Assembly: GCA_002049455.2 (NCBI GenBank)
Contig: KV918852.1
Location: 124,001 to 188,000, forward strand
DNA from: Porphyra umbilicalis
Lineage: Eukaryota; Rhodophyta; Bangiophyceae; Bangiales; Bangiaceae
Reading direction: 5' to 3'
Length of the DNA stretch: 64,000 bases
This document shows positions 42,200 through 53,907 of the stretch, piece after piece; position 1 is the stretch's first letter, and the number at the start of each line of letters is the position of its first letter. The position numbers were made by a program, and so were the translations under genes. The notes beneath the pieces are model-generated. The model had not been told where the DNA came from. It made no database searches and was given only the letters and a program-made list of their open reading frames with translations.

Positions 42200-42867
42200 A
42201 TCGAAATGCGTCTCGACAATGAAAATCTACGTTACCATCGAACCCATCGATTCAATGCGAATGGGGTCCTGACGAGCGGGCTTCCCACCCGGTCACACTG
42301 TGCGGTGACGCTTGTGTTTCGCAGCTGTGAATAGGAGTGGGGTGAGTGCGCAGCTGAGATTCTGGTCACGAGAGAAGCGACTGGACAGCCTCGCAGGCAG
42401 ATCACGTGAAGCGGAGTGCCCGGCCCGTGCCTGCTGGAGCTGTTGTCTTAGCCGCAGCCGAGCCTTTGCACGCCCGTGCCCGCCGGCTTCGTTGTCTTAG
42501 CCATTGCAGTCCTGTGCACTCCGGCTGTGTTGCATTGGCCGCAGGAGAGCCTTTGCCCACACGTGCCGGTCGGCTCAGTTGTCTTGGCCAGCGCCGAGCC
42601 TTTGCCGTGGTTTCCCGTGCCCGCCTGCTCTGCTTCCTGAGCCGCAGGCAAGCCGTTGCCCGCTCGTTCCCGCGGTCTCATATTTTTCTCGCCTCAGCCT
42701 TTGCCCGCCGCACGTCTCCATCTACGTTGGCTTGAAGCATACACGAGACCACGCGGTATTTGCTTTGTTTGCCCTGCACACACGCACGCAGTCGAAACTC
42801 ATGAACACAATGACTTCAGTACATAAAACGGACCACTCACCCCCGCGCACTCCTCTTCCTTCCCCAG
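42200..42867. other. intergenic, no gene recognised
   Basis: Contains degenerate tandem-like words around CCCGTGCC and GAGCCTTTGC (42420-42720), giving compositional Ala/Arg/Cys frames. Confidence 0.45.
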
Positions 42868-44304
42868 TCACCAGGGACGAAACTCATGCAAGTGATAACG
42901 CGCCTCAAAGAGATCGGCGCGCGGCCTGTCGATGGCTGTAGGTGCCGCCTCCATCCCCTTCTCTTTGGCCACGTCCTTGCAGTCAGTGACGAAGAGGTTG
43001 CCGCGGGTGTCGTTCTGCACTGGGATGGCTCGTATGACCGGCCCGCCCACTGCAGAGCCTTCCTACGCCCAGCGGGTTCAGAACCTGTCGCCGAAGGGGC
43101 AGCTCTCCTCTTGAGGCAGGGACTTCATCTCTCAGATGACCGCGTACTCGATATCTACACAGCAGATGATGGCGCGCACTGCCGCGGCGTACGCGTTGCT
43201 ACCGCTCTCCTCGTCGCTAGCATCAGGGGTGCCCTCGCTGACGCCCCCGCGCGCCGCATTCTCCTCGTCCAACGTGAAAAGGATTGCGTCATACCACAAC
43301 ATGCCCGTCTTGAATTTCGGCGCCGCGCGCAGCAGCTCCTTGCTGCGCGCTCCACTATCAAACGTGGCCACGATGTCGACGGTGGCCCATACTGGCACCC
43401 TTCCCTGTGGCGGCAGATCAAGCAGCTGGCCCGTCGCGACCATGCTCAGCCGACGCAACAGCTCGCACATGGTGAGCTTGGGCACGTTGTACACCGACCG
43501 CTTACGAGCCAACTTCCTGCTGTGGCCTGTCACTGCGCCCGCGGCGCGTGCCGCGACAGAGGTCCCGTCTCCTGCCTCTGCTGAAGCAGAGACCGTGGCG
43601 GTTGCGCGGACGGGAACCGTTATGGTGGCCCCAATCAGAAGGGAGACGGTGGCGGCGGCTGAAACAGCTGCAGCGCCGGCGGCGGCGGCGGTGGAGGCCG
43701 CAGCTGGAGCGGTTACGGCACCCGCGGCATCGGCGGCCGCGGTGGCAGAAGCAGACACAGCAGGGGTCGAGGCAGCTGCCGTAGAGGCGGCGGAGGCGGC
43801 GGCGGCCGGGGCGGTGGCGGCCCCGGCGGCAACTGCAGCGGTGGCAGCACGCCTCGCCAGCGTGGGACCGAGGTGAGGAGTGCAGTGGCCCACCGAAGCG
43901 GCAGCGGCCGCGGCAGCTGCGGTGGCGGTACGCACGGAGAGGCTGAGTTCGACTTTCAGGGTGCGGCGGGCCTCGGCGCACGCAGCCGCGTTTTTGCGGC
44001 CAATTTCCCTGGCGCCTTGCGCTTGTCCCTCGAGCTGCTGCGTAAGCGTCTCCATGTTAATACTTGTCTGGGTGTAGAAGGGCTTGTTGTCTTTATAAGC
44101 GGCCTCAGTGCTGGAAGTGTGACCGGTGCTCAAACAGCCGTGGTACTTGATCGCCTCCAATACTTCGGCGAGAAGCTTCTGTACCTTGCTTGTGTCCACG
44201 TACCCGAGGAAAGGAGACATGATCTTTACTACAAAGTTGGTCGCCTGCTCGGAGATGGACTGACCCTCTTGCAGCGTCATGGGTACCGGCGTTGCGGAAA
44301 TCAT
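42868..44304 (-). pseudogene. uncharacterised protein with a long alanine-rich centre
   Basis: The main frame (44304-43132, 390 codons) starts MISATPVPMTLQEGQSISEQ. It has a helical N-terminal third (NFVVKIMSPFLGYVDTSKVQ, LLAEVLEAIKY) and a poly-Ala/Val/Thr region of about 110 residues encoded by imperfect GCN repeats. A C-terminal part follows with KRSVYNVPKLTMCELLRRLS and PVWATVDIVATFD, which looks like folded protein. After TGA at 43132 the same frame contains two more stops and then an open, protein-like stretch (GGPVIRAIPVQNDTRGNLFV, to 42868). It is either a gene with a short intron near 43060-43140 or a recent pseudogene. No family recognised. Confidence 0.4.
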
Positions 44305-44977
44305 CCACCCCGCAATGCGGGCTCAGAACCAAGTTTGGGCACAGTGGCTGTCAAGCCCTGTCGATAGAACACCACGGCGTCTGCTACCGAGGATTATCCA
44401 GCCATGGCCAAAAGAAGATGGCCAAAAGGACACAGGGAAAACGTACCCGGGCGATACGTTACTTGCTTTGCATCGACGGCCCATAAACTCCAGCCGCCTG
44501 TTGGCGACACGGAATAATTCCGCAATGGACTCTCACCGGGGATAGTAGCCATAACAGATATTGAGAAAAACGCGCACCAAGCGATGCACCAGCATTCGTG
44601 TTACCCCCGAGTCGAGCACCTGCGCAGTTGGATCAGCGCAGTGCAGATGCGCGGCACTCGAACACCGAAAAGGGCCAGTCAGCCTCGGAATAGAACAACT
44701 CAGAGAGGCAAGAGGTCCCAGAGGGACCTGCGAAAGGCGAGGTAGAGCGTCCGCTGGAGGATGCAGCTGCGCAGCTCGCGGGCCCGCCGATCCGCCGCCT
44801 CTTCCTATTGCTTTCGCACCACCAGGATGTACGCGACCGGCTGCCACTCCACCTCACCGGTGATGACATTAACGACACACACTCGCAGGGGGTACAGCTT
44901 GCGTGCTTAACACCAGCCAAAAAGCGGAAAACAAAGAGAGAGAGTGGCAATTCCGTCAGCAGGAAGTCAGGTTTGGA
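44305..44977. other. intergenic between two minus-strand frames
   Basis: Nothing assignable. It may hold regulatory or intronic sequence of the flanking minus-strand frames. Confidence 0.4.
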
Positions 44978-45562
44978 TCAGTCGCAAAGCAGCACAACCC
45001 CCAACTGCCAAATCGTCCTGCGCCCGTATACAGTAGAAACTGAATCTTCAAAGAGAGATTCATACATACCACCAGACAAGGATACCTGGCTCGCGTCGCC
45101 AAAGACGTGCAGCCCGATGACGAAGCAGCTCGGGCCCTTCTTGTTGGCCATCACGGCCTGCTCGTTGGGGCGGAAGGCGTCGCCGTGGAGTGGCGACTCC
45201 CGCGCGTCCGAGAGGGGTGCGGGCCTTGCTTGGCGACTTCACAAGCGCACCCTCGTTCCCTCCTTCATATTGCGGAGAAGGACGTCAAGCACCCGTCCAA
45301 AAACAACCACGAAAAGCTCGCCGTCCACGACCAGCGTGCGTTTCGGCCAGCTGGTGTCTAGCACGGCATCGTCTTTGAAGTCGCGGATGGCAGTTTTGAA
45401 CGCCCCTCCCGATGCCAAGGCCTCGCGGATGGGCTCTTTGTGAAAGGCGTCTATGGGCATCCCCGGTTTCGTCCCGTCTAAGAGGTCAAGCCAAGCGTTG
45501 AGCTCCTGCAACCACTGCAGCGACAGGCCCGGCTCGCCGCGCTCAAGCGCTAAGCGCTGCAC
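44978..45562 (-). pseudogene. uncharacterised, transposon-style protein with an in-frame TGA
   Basis: The 45562-45239 segment reads LSLQWLQELNAWLDLLDGTK, then IRDFKDDAVLDTSWPKRTLV and LFVVVFGRVLDVLLRNMKEG. TGA at 45241-45239 interrupts. The same frame continues SPLHGDAFRPNEQAVMANKK, then CFVIGLHVFGDASQVSLSGG, to a TGA at 44978. The LHGDxFxPN and GLHVFGDASQ stretches on both sides of the stop read as one protein. Asp and His residues in these blocks recall the RNase-H-fold transposase-like genes common in algal and invertebrate genomes, but the assignment is inference. One nonsense codon is the only damage visible. Confidence 0.4.
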
Positions 45563-45689
45563 GGCCCGTAGCCGGAAAAGTTTGGAAATGTGCCGGCCAC
45601 CAGCCGTTGCGCCTGTCGAAGATCGTCACAGCCCGCGCCCAGTTGCCCTCGTTCTGGTTTCAGGCTCGCACGACAGTGCAGACCGTGCG

Positions 45690-46136
45690 TTACGTGTATT
45701 CCGTCTCGGCCGGCTCTTCGATGTCGACGTGCTTCCGCTTTCGGGCCGGCTCGGACATGTCCATCTCTTGCTGGATCTTGTTCATCAACGCGCGTAGCTC
45801 CATCGCCACGGCCTGTGAGATGTTCCTGGTCGAAGCCAGCGCGGCCTGCGCCGCTGCGCTTTCTTTTTGCTGTTCTCCCACATCTGCAGGAGCTTCGACC
45901 GCTCCGCCCAGAGCTGCAGCATCCACACCACCGCCAACGGCACCGATTTGATGAGCGGCGCCACAACGAACAACAGCGGCGCCGCTCCCACCGATGCTCA
46001 GGGCATTTTTCCCACCAAGAGCGGCATCGTCTTGAGGAGCTGCGCAACGAGCGGCAGCATCGGCGTAGCCCCCAACGATCCGTGAGCGGCGCCAGCTGCG
46101 ACAGCTGCTCCTGCAGCAACAGCGTAGTCGCCACAT
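45690..46136 (-). CDS. possible upstream exon of the 45-kb frame
   Basis: The frame's second half is protein-like: ESAAAQAALASTRNISQAVA, MELRALMNKIQQEMDM, then a basic segment SEPARKRKHVDIEEP that could be a nuclear localisation signal. It lies 130 bp upstream of the 45562-44978 frame in a different reading phase, as expected for neighbouring exons. The Ala/Gly-rich first half may be shadow sequence. Confidence 0.3.
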   Translation of the reverse strand: MWRLRCCCRSSCRSWRRSRIVGGYADAAARCAAPQDDAALGGKNALSIGGSGAAVVRCGAAHQIGAVGGGVDAAALGGAVEAPADVGEQQKESAAAQAALASTRNISQAVAMELRALMNKIQQEMDMSEPARKRKHVDIEEPAETEYT

Positions 46137-48862
46137 CCGTCTGAGGTGGGTGCTCCTCTTCCCGCCGGGCCTCCCGCAGTTCGACAGGCCGCACCATCAG
46201 CGGCACATTTGAGAGCCTTAACCGAAGCAGAGTTGCCCAGAGTATTGGAGACTCGCAGATCGGCGTTCAGGCGGGGCCACATCACGGCGGCGCACAAGCA
46301 CAAGAGACTCCATCATGAGGGCACTTGAACGCCCGCCGACCGCGCATCGCAGGCGCCTGCAGCGCCGCGGGACCCACTTCCCCCATCAATCTGTTCAAGG
46401 TCCGGCGGTCGGGGGGCGCGCCGGACATGCTTGGGCATCGCGCGAGCGACGGGGTCGGTGGCCGCCGACGCGAAGGGTGACAAGAACGACGCGTCGGCAG
46501 CCGGTGCTGCGGTCCGGCTCCAAGGCGTGACGAATCTCGGCGACGGTGGTGGTGGCGGCCGGCCGCCACGGAAGGCGTCAGCAGCGCCCGTGGTCACAAG
46601 GAAGGAGAGGGGTCCGACGCCGCCCGCCCGCAACGCGTGCCCGCGCTGCCGACGAGTGTCGCTACCGGGGATCGTGCGGCGGCGGAAGCGGCGGCTGCGT
46701 CACCGATCGTGGCGTTAGATAGAAGAGAAGTAGGAGAAGTAGGTAGGGGCGCGGAGTTTGCTGGAACGGGCACCACGAGCGACGGGGCCACGGCGGGTGG
46801 AGAGGACTGGGGAATTTGAGCAGGTCAACCATAGCGAGCGCGCTGAAGAATGGCTTAAAGACACGCGGGCGGCTCCCGAGGCCGGTTGGGAGCTCGTTGA
46901 CAGCTCCTGTTGCAAGAACAAAGTTGGTCAACGAAAGTCGCCGAGGCCTAGAAAGTCAGTGTCCGCGCAATGGGGGGGTACCTTTGACACACAATCGTGC
47001 GCAAAGGCCCCGCAGCAGCTCACTGGCCCGTCAGCCTCTGGAGCTACGTCAATGAGGAAAGGTCCACTTCATCTACGCTCTGACCACACAACACATGCTC
47101 TCTCTCGTATAATGTCGGACGTGGAGGCACACCGGCAGAGCACGCAACTTACACGACGACATTGTTGGTGTACGTCGAGTGGCGGCCACGACGCAGACAG
47201 GACCCGGCAGAAGAGCGGGCGACGGTTCGACCGATGCTTCAAAATTGGCAGTGCCGGGCTCGTCGGGCTGGAAAGCAGCCGACCGCGAGACGCGCGGAAA
47301 AGAGGCGGCGCCCGTCCGGGGCGGAAAGAAGCACGAACGCCGGCCGATCGAGGCGTGGCGCCACGGCAGACCGCGACAGCCGTTGCAGTCCCATGGAGGA
47401 CACCTAGCTGTCTGCAGCCAGGGCGGATTCTGTTGGGAGAGACGGGTGCAAGACCAGGTGACCGCAACGAGTAAGTGGAGATCATGCACAAAGGCAACTT
47501 CAGGGGCCCAGCAACCAAGAAGTCATTTTCGAGTGCTAAACTTGGACAGTAGGACGGCGTTGGAGTCTGATGAGTGATTCGCTACATAGAAGGCTCCGAG
47601 AGCACATGCACGGTTTTTTGTTTTACCGAAGGGTGCTGTGGCGCTCGTCGGTCCCAGAGTTGGAAGGGGCGTGGCCCCTCAGCTGTGGACAGCACACGCC
47701 GAGTTAATACACTGTGAACCGGCGCATAGAGCAAATACGGGCATCTATTGACGGAGAAGCACAAATCTCTGCATTCATTGGACGGGACCGTTCTTGTAAG
47801 TTGGATGCGGAACACCAATGGATGTAAACGTAGAATTGGCGCCAAAAGCAACGTGCCTGCACGGGGGCGCGCCTTGTCGCGTCCCTCGGCCCCCGCGTTG
47901 CTGTGAGATCCCAGAAACGACCGCACAAACCCGGGCGCGTATGGCCCTCCAACCACTTGATGTGCAGAGTAGCGACGGCAGCAAGCGCCCCAGTACGCCG
48001 CGCCGGCGCACCGTCAGGCGTCGTCCCTTTGTCGCTGTGTGTTCGACTTGTTTCTGTTTCGCCCTCTCCTGGCCGCTTTGGACGTGGACCTGTTCCAGTT
48101 CAGCCCTCTCCTGGCCGCAGCTGACGAGGACCGAGTGCGTTGGCTGCCGCTCTCCCTCCTTCACATTCCCCCCCCTCCAATTCTCGTTTCCTCATTCGTG
48201 CATGGCCTCGCCAATTCCTCTTACTCCTTGTGCGCCCCCCTTCGTTCTAGCTTCTGACGACACGCCACTTCCGGTCCCCATCCACACCTCTTTTGGTTTT
48301 TCTGGCTGTGCTGCTGGCATCTTTCGCCTGTGCTGTGCGTAAGGGTCATTCTCTGCCTACTTTGCCGACGACAGGTGTGACCTTCCGTACCTCCCTCCGT
48401 GCACTGCCTCATTTCCTGGCTTGTCGGCGAGTCGGTGTCCCGGTCGGAGATCGTACGTGATTTGAAAAGGGCTTGGGGGGGAGGTGGGGAGGGGTGGACA
48501 CTTGGTGCGAGCGCTCGGTATGAACTATCTTTCCTCGCTTTCCTTCGCTAGGCATGGCGCTAAGAGCTGCTAGGGCGCCGCTGCTGGCAGCGGACAGATG
48601 AGATGTTTCTGCTGGTGATGCGGTGCTATCGTCTGTGTGGTGCGGGTGGACCGAGGGGGCGGCGGGCAATGGGTGTGAAGAGGCGTGTGCACTTCAGCGC
48701 GCGCTCTGGGAGTGCGTGCTTGCGCCTCTGGCGACATGGTGAACCAAACAATATCTCACATGCGACACTTTTCGGAATCTTCTTATTCTATCTTTCTCCC
48801 GTCTTTGTCTATAGTCATATGACCCACAACTCCTTCCCACGCACGCATGCTCTGTACACCTT
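46137..48862. other. intergenic, no gene recognised
   Basis: GC-rich around 46300-46900 with compositional open frames on both strands; pyrimidine-rich around 48030-48260. A Pro/Ala-rich minus frame (46633-46313) could belong to an N-terminal exon of the 45-kb gene, but no motif supports this. Confidence 0.45.
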
Positions 48863-51384
48863 TTATCTTGTCCGTGACTTTTTCACCTTCCGCGCGTACG
48901 CCCCCATCGTCTTAGCAGCACTTTCATGCAAATCCCCCGCCCACTTTTTACGGTCCATCTCGGATTTCTCTTCTTTTGCCAAACATACAGGCACTTCTTC
49001 TCGATTCTCTCTCACCCGCGCGTAACCCACACGCGTCGCTTTGCGTGCACAAGGTGCAGCAGGCTTGCGTGTCGGCCCATACCGCGCCAAGTCCGGTTCG
49101 CTCGCGTAACGTGCGAGCGCCATTGCATGCATAAAAGCGACTGCTGCGGCCTGCTCGGAGTGCAACGAGTACTTGCGAGCGCTCTGCGCGTAGCGACCGT
49201 GCCACGCTTTAATCGCTTGCTCCCCGTACAGTCCCAAACTCCCGTACATCTGCATAAAGTCGGCAGCGTGGCAGAGCAGCAGGTGGAGTTTGGGGAAAAT
49301 GCTCATCCACGCCAACGCTCCCTGCAGGTGGGTGACAAAGGCACTGGCATCCGCCCAAAACTGTTTGACCTCATCAGCCGTGGCAAAAGCTGCTCGGTTG
49401 ACAGGCTTTCGCACTCTGTTCCACAGCAACCATGCCTGCTTGAATGCCATGTAGTACTCTTCGGAGAGCTCCATCAACAGCAGGCGACAGATAGCGTCAC
49501 TATTGTTCCCAATACGGTGACAGTCGCGGCCGATGAAGCCCCCCACGTGGTAGGAAGCCATTGTCCCTCCCACCTTGCTCCGTAGCGTTGCCGCCAGGCG
49601 GTACGCAAAGCGCAGGCCTGCCGCCTCTCCCTTGCACCAAATTACGCACTCGGTCGCAAGGGAGCGCAATCACGAAATAATTCCAAGGGTGATGTCCAAT
49701 GGAATTGGAACAATTAGCTGCGGAGCAACCGGCAAGTGAGGCGCCAGCTTCACTGAAATGTGAGCCATTTGGCGCTCGGAGGGAGTGCTGGTGGCGTCGC
49801 CAACTGCGCTCTTGCCCGCCTGACCACAGCTAACGTACTGCTGCTCCGACCGCAGGGTCCTCGTCCCAGTCACGTCCTGAAGCGTCAAGTACTTACAGTC
49901 CAGTGCGTGGTGCTCACGGCTGGGCGACCGGGTGCTCAAACACACAAGGCACGACATGCGCTGGCACCCTTGGGGCCGGGTAAAGTGCACAACGCGCGGT
50001 AGTCCCCGTTTGGTAACAGTCGCACGGCCGTCCTCTCCTGGTCCTCGAGCACACCGCCAGTAAGCAGGGCCTTGACCTGGGGCGCAAGGGTTTTAATTAT
50101 GGCGTCGAGGTCGTCATAGTTGTCTTTTGTGCAGGGGCACACACCAGCGAGGATGGTGTTGTCAGGATTGTTTGAGTGCGCTTGGTTGATGATGCCCTCA
50201 ACAATCTTGACTGAGGCCGGGCTTCCGCCTTTGTCAAGGCCCACCGTCAGGTGCACCTCCTTCATGTCCATCGGGGGGCAGCAAGCGAGACCTCTGTTGT
50301 CGGTGGCCGCGGCGTCGCTGAACAGGACTGTTTTGGCGATCGCCTCATACGCGTCGTCGTAGACGTGCCGCTTGACGAAGCGCCCGGCCTCGCTGAGCGC
50401 CGACTCCCGCTCCTGCACCGCCAGTGACAAGTTGGTGATGTGGGCTCCGGCGCCGTCCACAGTGATATGCTTCGCAGGAAGCGCCTCCATTCTCTTGCGA
50501 GCCTTGCGCAGCTCCGCGACGCTCGCCATGCCGACGCGCCCCCCCTAAGAAACACGCCGCACGACAGCGAATCCCCGCTGTCTTATGCCGGCCACCTCCA
50601 GCAGTCCCACCTGCTCTTCAGCAGACGGAACCGCACAACCGAGGAGAAGAGCACGCGAGTTTCCCGCTGGCAGCCTCCCGGGGGCGCCGTCTTCTGCCCC
50701 GCTGGAAAGATCCACTGCAAGTTCTGCACCGGGGCAGGTGGTGGGCAGCTGCCGCCGAGCCGCCGGAAGCCGCCTGTTAGACTGGCTTTTGGCGACTTTG
50801 GCATTTCGTAGCCGCGCTCGCCAAACATAGCAAGCGGTTGTGCCATTGTCACGCGTCAGGCGCAGCTGGTCGGGTGAGCCGCGCAACAGCACAATGCTTG
50901 CAATTCGCTTCAAAATCACCTTGTCCTGCTCAACATCAAATGTGCCAGCCCGCAATGCTTCAATGAACTCCTTGCACGTCACAGCAGGTGGGGGCAGGGG
51001 GAGAGCGTTGAGGAAGGCGGTAGGCTGGTCAACCTGCATGCTTGGTTTATCTTGCGAGGTCCACACAGGCGAGCCGGACGACAGGGCGGGCAGCCCGCGC
51101 TCTCGTCCGGCCCCAAAGACCGCGCCGCCCCCCACGAGGTCAGAAACAGACGCTCCTTGGGCGTTAACAGGTACTGCTTTGATAAACAGTGAAAATGGCA
51201 CAAGGGGGGGGGGCGCTCTGACCTCCAGCCACAGATTGGCCTGCGGAACAGTCGACAGTTGCAGATGACTGGAGCGGAGGTTCTGCGACAGCGGCACGTG
51301 CCGCGCACCTGGCCAGCCACTTGTTTTTGGACACGCACGGATCGAAAACTTCGTGGCGGCACTGGATGACCGGCAGGCTGGCAA
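48863..51384 (-). pseudogene. degenerate transposase-like gene of an unnamed eukaryotic family
   Basis: One frame runs from 51384, through TAG (50547-50545), to about 49936. It contains TCKEFIEALRAGTFDVEQDK, ITVDGAGAH (candidate catalytic Asp), MKEVHLTVGLDKGG, CTKDNYDDLDAIIKTL and LLPNGDYRAL (second Asp). A +1 frameshift leads to a CxxC segment (SCLVC), then PIPLDITLGI. TGA at 49672-49670 follows, and the frame continues to 48863 with YHVGGFIGRDCHRIGN, KLHLLLCHAADFMQMYGSLG and LYGEQAIKAWHGRY. The order DG-block, lysine/Glu-rich block, D-block, CxxC, KxH...HG.LG.YGEQ is familiar from many uncharacterised transposase-like genes of algae and invertebrates. The three lesions could partly be introns, as the TAG is preceded by a TTTCTTAG acceptor-like sequence. 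Confidence 0.55.
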
Positions 51385-52680
51385 CGTTCCATGCCAGCGT
51401 CCCGACCGCCTTGCGCTGGGCGCCTTCCCTCCACTCAGCCGTGCCCGCAGTTTGCTTGAAGAGACAGCGCCTGCATGTTCTGCACCTGTGCGCCTAAGTT
51501 TTGCCTTGAAAGACCTGAAGCAACTCAGCCGCCGAGAAGCTGTGCCAATAAAGCAGAGAGTCCTGGCTCAGAAATAGAGACAGGGGACGGTGAGTCAGCA
51601 TCGTCTCCCGGCGTGCTGCTGTCCGCAGCCGTACTCCGGTAGAATCACACGCTTCCCATCAGCATAATCGAACATACTCTCTGTCACCGTCCATCTGGTC
51701 CTCCGCGTGGTGGTCCGCCTCTGGTTTGCGGCTTGATATTGGTTGGAGCGCACAGCCAGCGTCACTTGCCGGAGACGCGCACGGAGCCAATGGGCCAAGC
51801 TGTTTAACCTGCCACAGTCATGGCAACTGCGGATCACGCCGCCTGTGCAGGCGGTGTGATCGGCCCGTGGACACGCGGCCGGCCCGTGCGCACCATGAAA
51901 GCTCTTCCACGATTGAGTCAAAGAGGTCGAGAGCTACCCGTTCTCTTGCACTGTGAGAGCCAATAAAATTAGGTGATAACCCAATTTCCTGCTTAGCCAC
52001 TGATACTTTCACACGTTGCCGGATGGCGCCCGTATCGTTTTCGTCGACCGCGTGTTATTCAGGGAGCTCTCTGCGACACCTTAACTCGGCGTGAGCACAC
52101 CCTCGGGCGCCATCCCAAACTATCCCGATCCAGGCCAGCAAGGGAATGACCTGTCCAGATCTCGGGGAGATTGGATTCGGTCGGGGGGAGAGGCTTTTCC
52201 CCTGTGTATTTCGTAGCCCTCCTACTACTTCTTCGAACTTTTTGCTTTAGAGGGATATATCTGTTTGGCGCATTTTGGGCGGCTTCTTTGGCCGCCAGCG
52301 GTCGGGCTTGGGAGAGGTTGTCGACCGTGAACACGCCGTCCGCGTCGCCATTTGATAAAACCAACTGTGCTGTGAACAAAGTATACCCCCTGGGATTGGC
52401 CGTGATCCTCTTCTCCCGTTGGAGGAGGGATGGGCTGTCGGCCGATGTCCGGGGCAGTTCCTTCGACGGACCGAGCTGATCAAGAGGGCACTTCGGCCAA
52501 AGGACGAACCAGCGTGGTGGTGCCTTGAACCGCTAAAAGTTCTTGTGGAGCAACAGGGGATTCCGGACGTTGCCACGCCCGTACCGGGCAGCCGGTTCCC
52601 CAATCGTCTGTTGGATTGTGAGTTCAGGGCGACATGTATCTCCGCGTCGGTGTGTCGTTGATGACCGCCCGGACACTACG
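51385..52680. other. intergenic, no gene recognised
   Basis: No supported gene or repeat; short shadow frames only. Confidence 0.5.
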
Positions 52681-53097
52681 ATGGCGTCGCCACCCGACCT
52701 GCCCAAGTTGGACGCGATCGCTAGCGGTATGCCGGCGGGTACATCCGCGGTGATCCCAGCGGTCGCTGCAACAGGGGGAGCCGTGGCTGGAACAGGGATT
52801 CCCTTCACTTTACCTCAGCCATTGGCGGATCTCGTGGGTGGAAAGGTACGGCGGGTTTCGTCGGGGGCCGATGCTTTTCCCCCGAGACGTCACGACGAAC
52901 GGACGGGATCAGTGGATCAAGATCAAAGTTCGGCAACGCCTCTGGCGATAGATGATCTGGATACGGCGCTGTTGACGTTCCGCGAACCGTTATTGGCCGA
53001 AGTCTCTCGGGCCATCGCTGCGAGCCCCGCTGGCTGTGCTCAAATTGCCCCCCGCCGAGATTCCCCCGTGGACACGCAAAAGAGCCGCAATAAAGGG
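52681..53097 (+). pseudogene. uncharacterised reading frame cut by a copia LTR
   Basis: The ATG at 52681 (TACGATGGC) opens MASPPDLPKLDAIASGMPAG. A small hydrophobic/Gly-rich segment follows, then a polar helical stretch (AIDDLDTALLTFREPLLAEV, SRAIAASPAGCAQ). After about 139 codons the frame runs straight into the first base of the copia LTR at 53098, where it ends within two codons. It appears to be the 5' portion of a gene or transposon ORF truncated by retrotransposon insertion. No family recognised, and its continuation was not found downstream of the copia pieces in this window. Confidence 0.4.
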
Positions 53098-53518
53098 TGC
53101 TGAGCTCTGCTCGGGAAATCAATTGGAGCTGTACATACACCCGGGCTCTTGATGACTCAAGCTCGTGTACTTGTTGATATTCAATTGCTGTATGACTTGT
53201 ACTTGTTTGTACTTGATTTGTGTATCTCTTGATGAGCCCCCCACTTTTTGTTGTGAGCTCGGGGAGATTGTGCGTGGCGTGGTGACTGGATTGTGCGGCG
53301 GTGGGCGGCTTAGCACAGGGGAGGCGCATGCTCCGCTTTGGGATGTGCGACGCAGGCCCTGAACACGCGAAGAGTGGAAGTGCCTGGGAAAGCACTGAGA
53401 GAGCGACCTCCCTGCGACTGGCAGAGGGGTCGTTTGGAGTACATCAGGCGGTCCTAGTGGGCCCAATACTGCCATCCAATTAAACCAATGCATCCACCTA
53501 TCTTCCTCCGGCTTCACA
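53098..53518 (+). repeat. copia copy 2, 5' LTR (421 bp)
   Basis: It starts TGCTGAGCTCTGCTCGGG and ends CGGCTTCACA. It aligns end to end with the copy 1 LTR with many substitutions, most concentrated in the two outer thirds; the central 150 bp is nearly identical. Confidence 0.9.
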
Positions 53519-53533
53519 GGTTATGGGCCCAGC
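53519..53533 (+). other. copia copy 2 primer-binding site
   Basis: GGTTATGGGCCCAGC, identical to copy 1, complementary to the initiator tRNA-Met anticodon region. Its last base overlaps the left edge of a 220-bp insert. Confidence 0.8.
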
Positions 53534-53752
53534 CCGCGCTGAATTCAGTTCTGAGAGGTCGTGGGTTCGAGATTCGCCACGGCAGCGCCCCAGGAGGGGG
53601 ACGAAGGGATTTGCAGGAGAGGCACTTGCGAGTCGTGCGTCAGACGAGCTTGGCCCTGACGAGCTGGGGAGAGTCTTGAACTGGTGTTGTTCACCTCCCC
53701 AGGCCAGTCACACTGGTCATGTGCCGTAATTGGTTTTTAACCTCTCAACAGA
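53533..53752 (+). mobile_element. SINE-like insert with tRNA-related head
   Basis: Absent from copy 1, this 220-bp segment is bounded by TTATGGGCCCAG (53521-53532) and TTATGAGCTCAG (53753-53764), a probable target-site duplication with two differences. Near its start lies GGTTCGAGATTC, close to the pol III B-box consensus. It sits in a T-arm-like GTGG...CCAC hairpin, within a wider GCGCTG/CAGCGC stem reminiscent of an acceptor stem. No A box at normal spacing and no clear poly-A tail are present, so it may be 5'-truncated or a tRNA-like fragment. Confidence 0.5.
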
Positions 53753-53907
53753 TTATGAGCTCAGCTGTCGCTGGTGGTCATCGTCTTCTTCCCTGCGGTC
53801 GCTGATCCGACGACGTTGCTTGGGTTGCCGTGTGTTCTGGTGTCGCGCGGGTGGATACCGCCGTCGACGTCGTCGGAGCGGCGCTTCGTCGCGCTGTTGT
53901 CGTCACC

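Noticed and set aside
53560..53600. A functional tRNA gene at the GGTTCGAGATTC box
   Set aside because: No cloverleaf with D and anticodon arms or A box at proper spacing could be drawn; it is better viewed as a SINE head or tRNA fragment.
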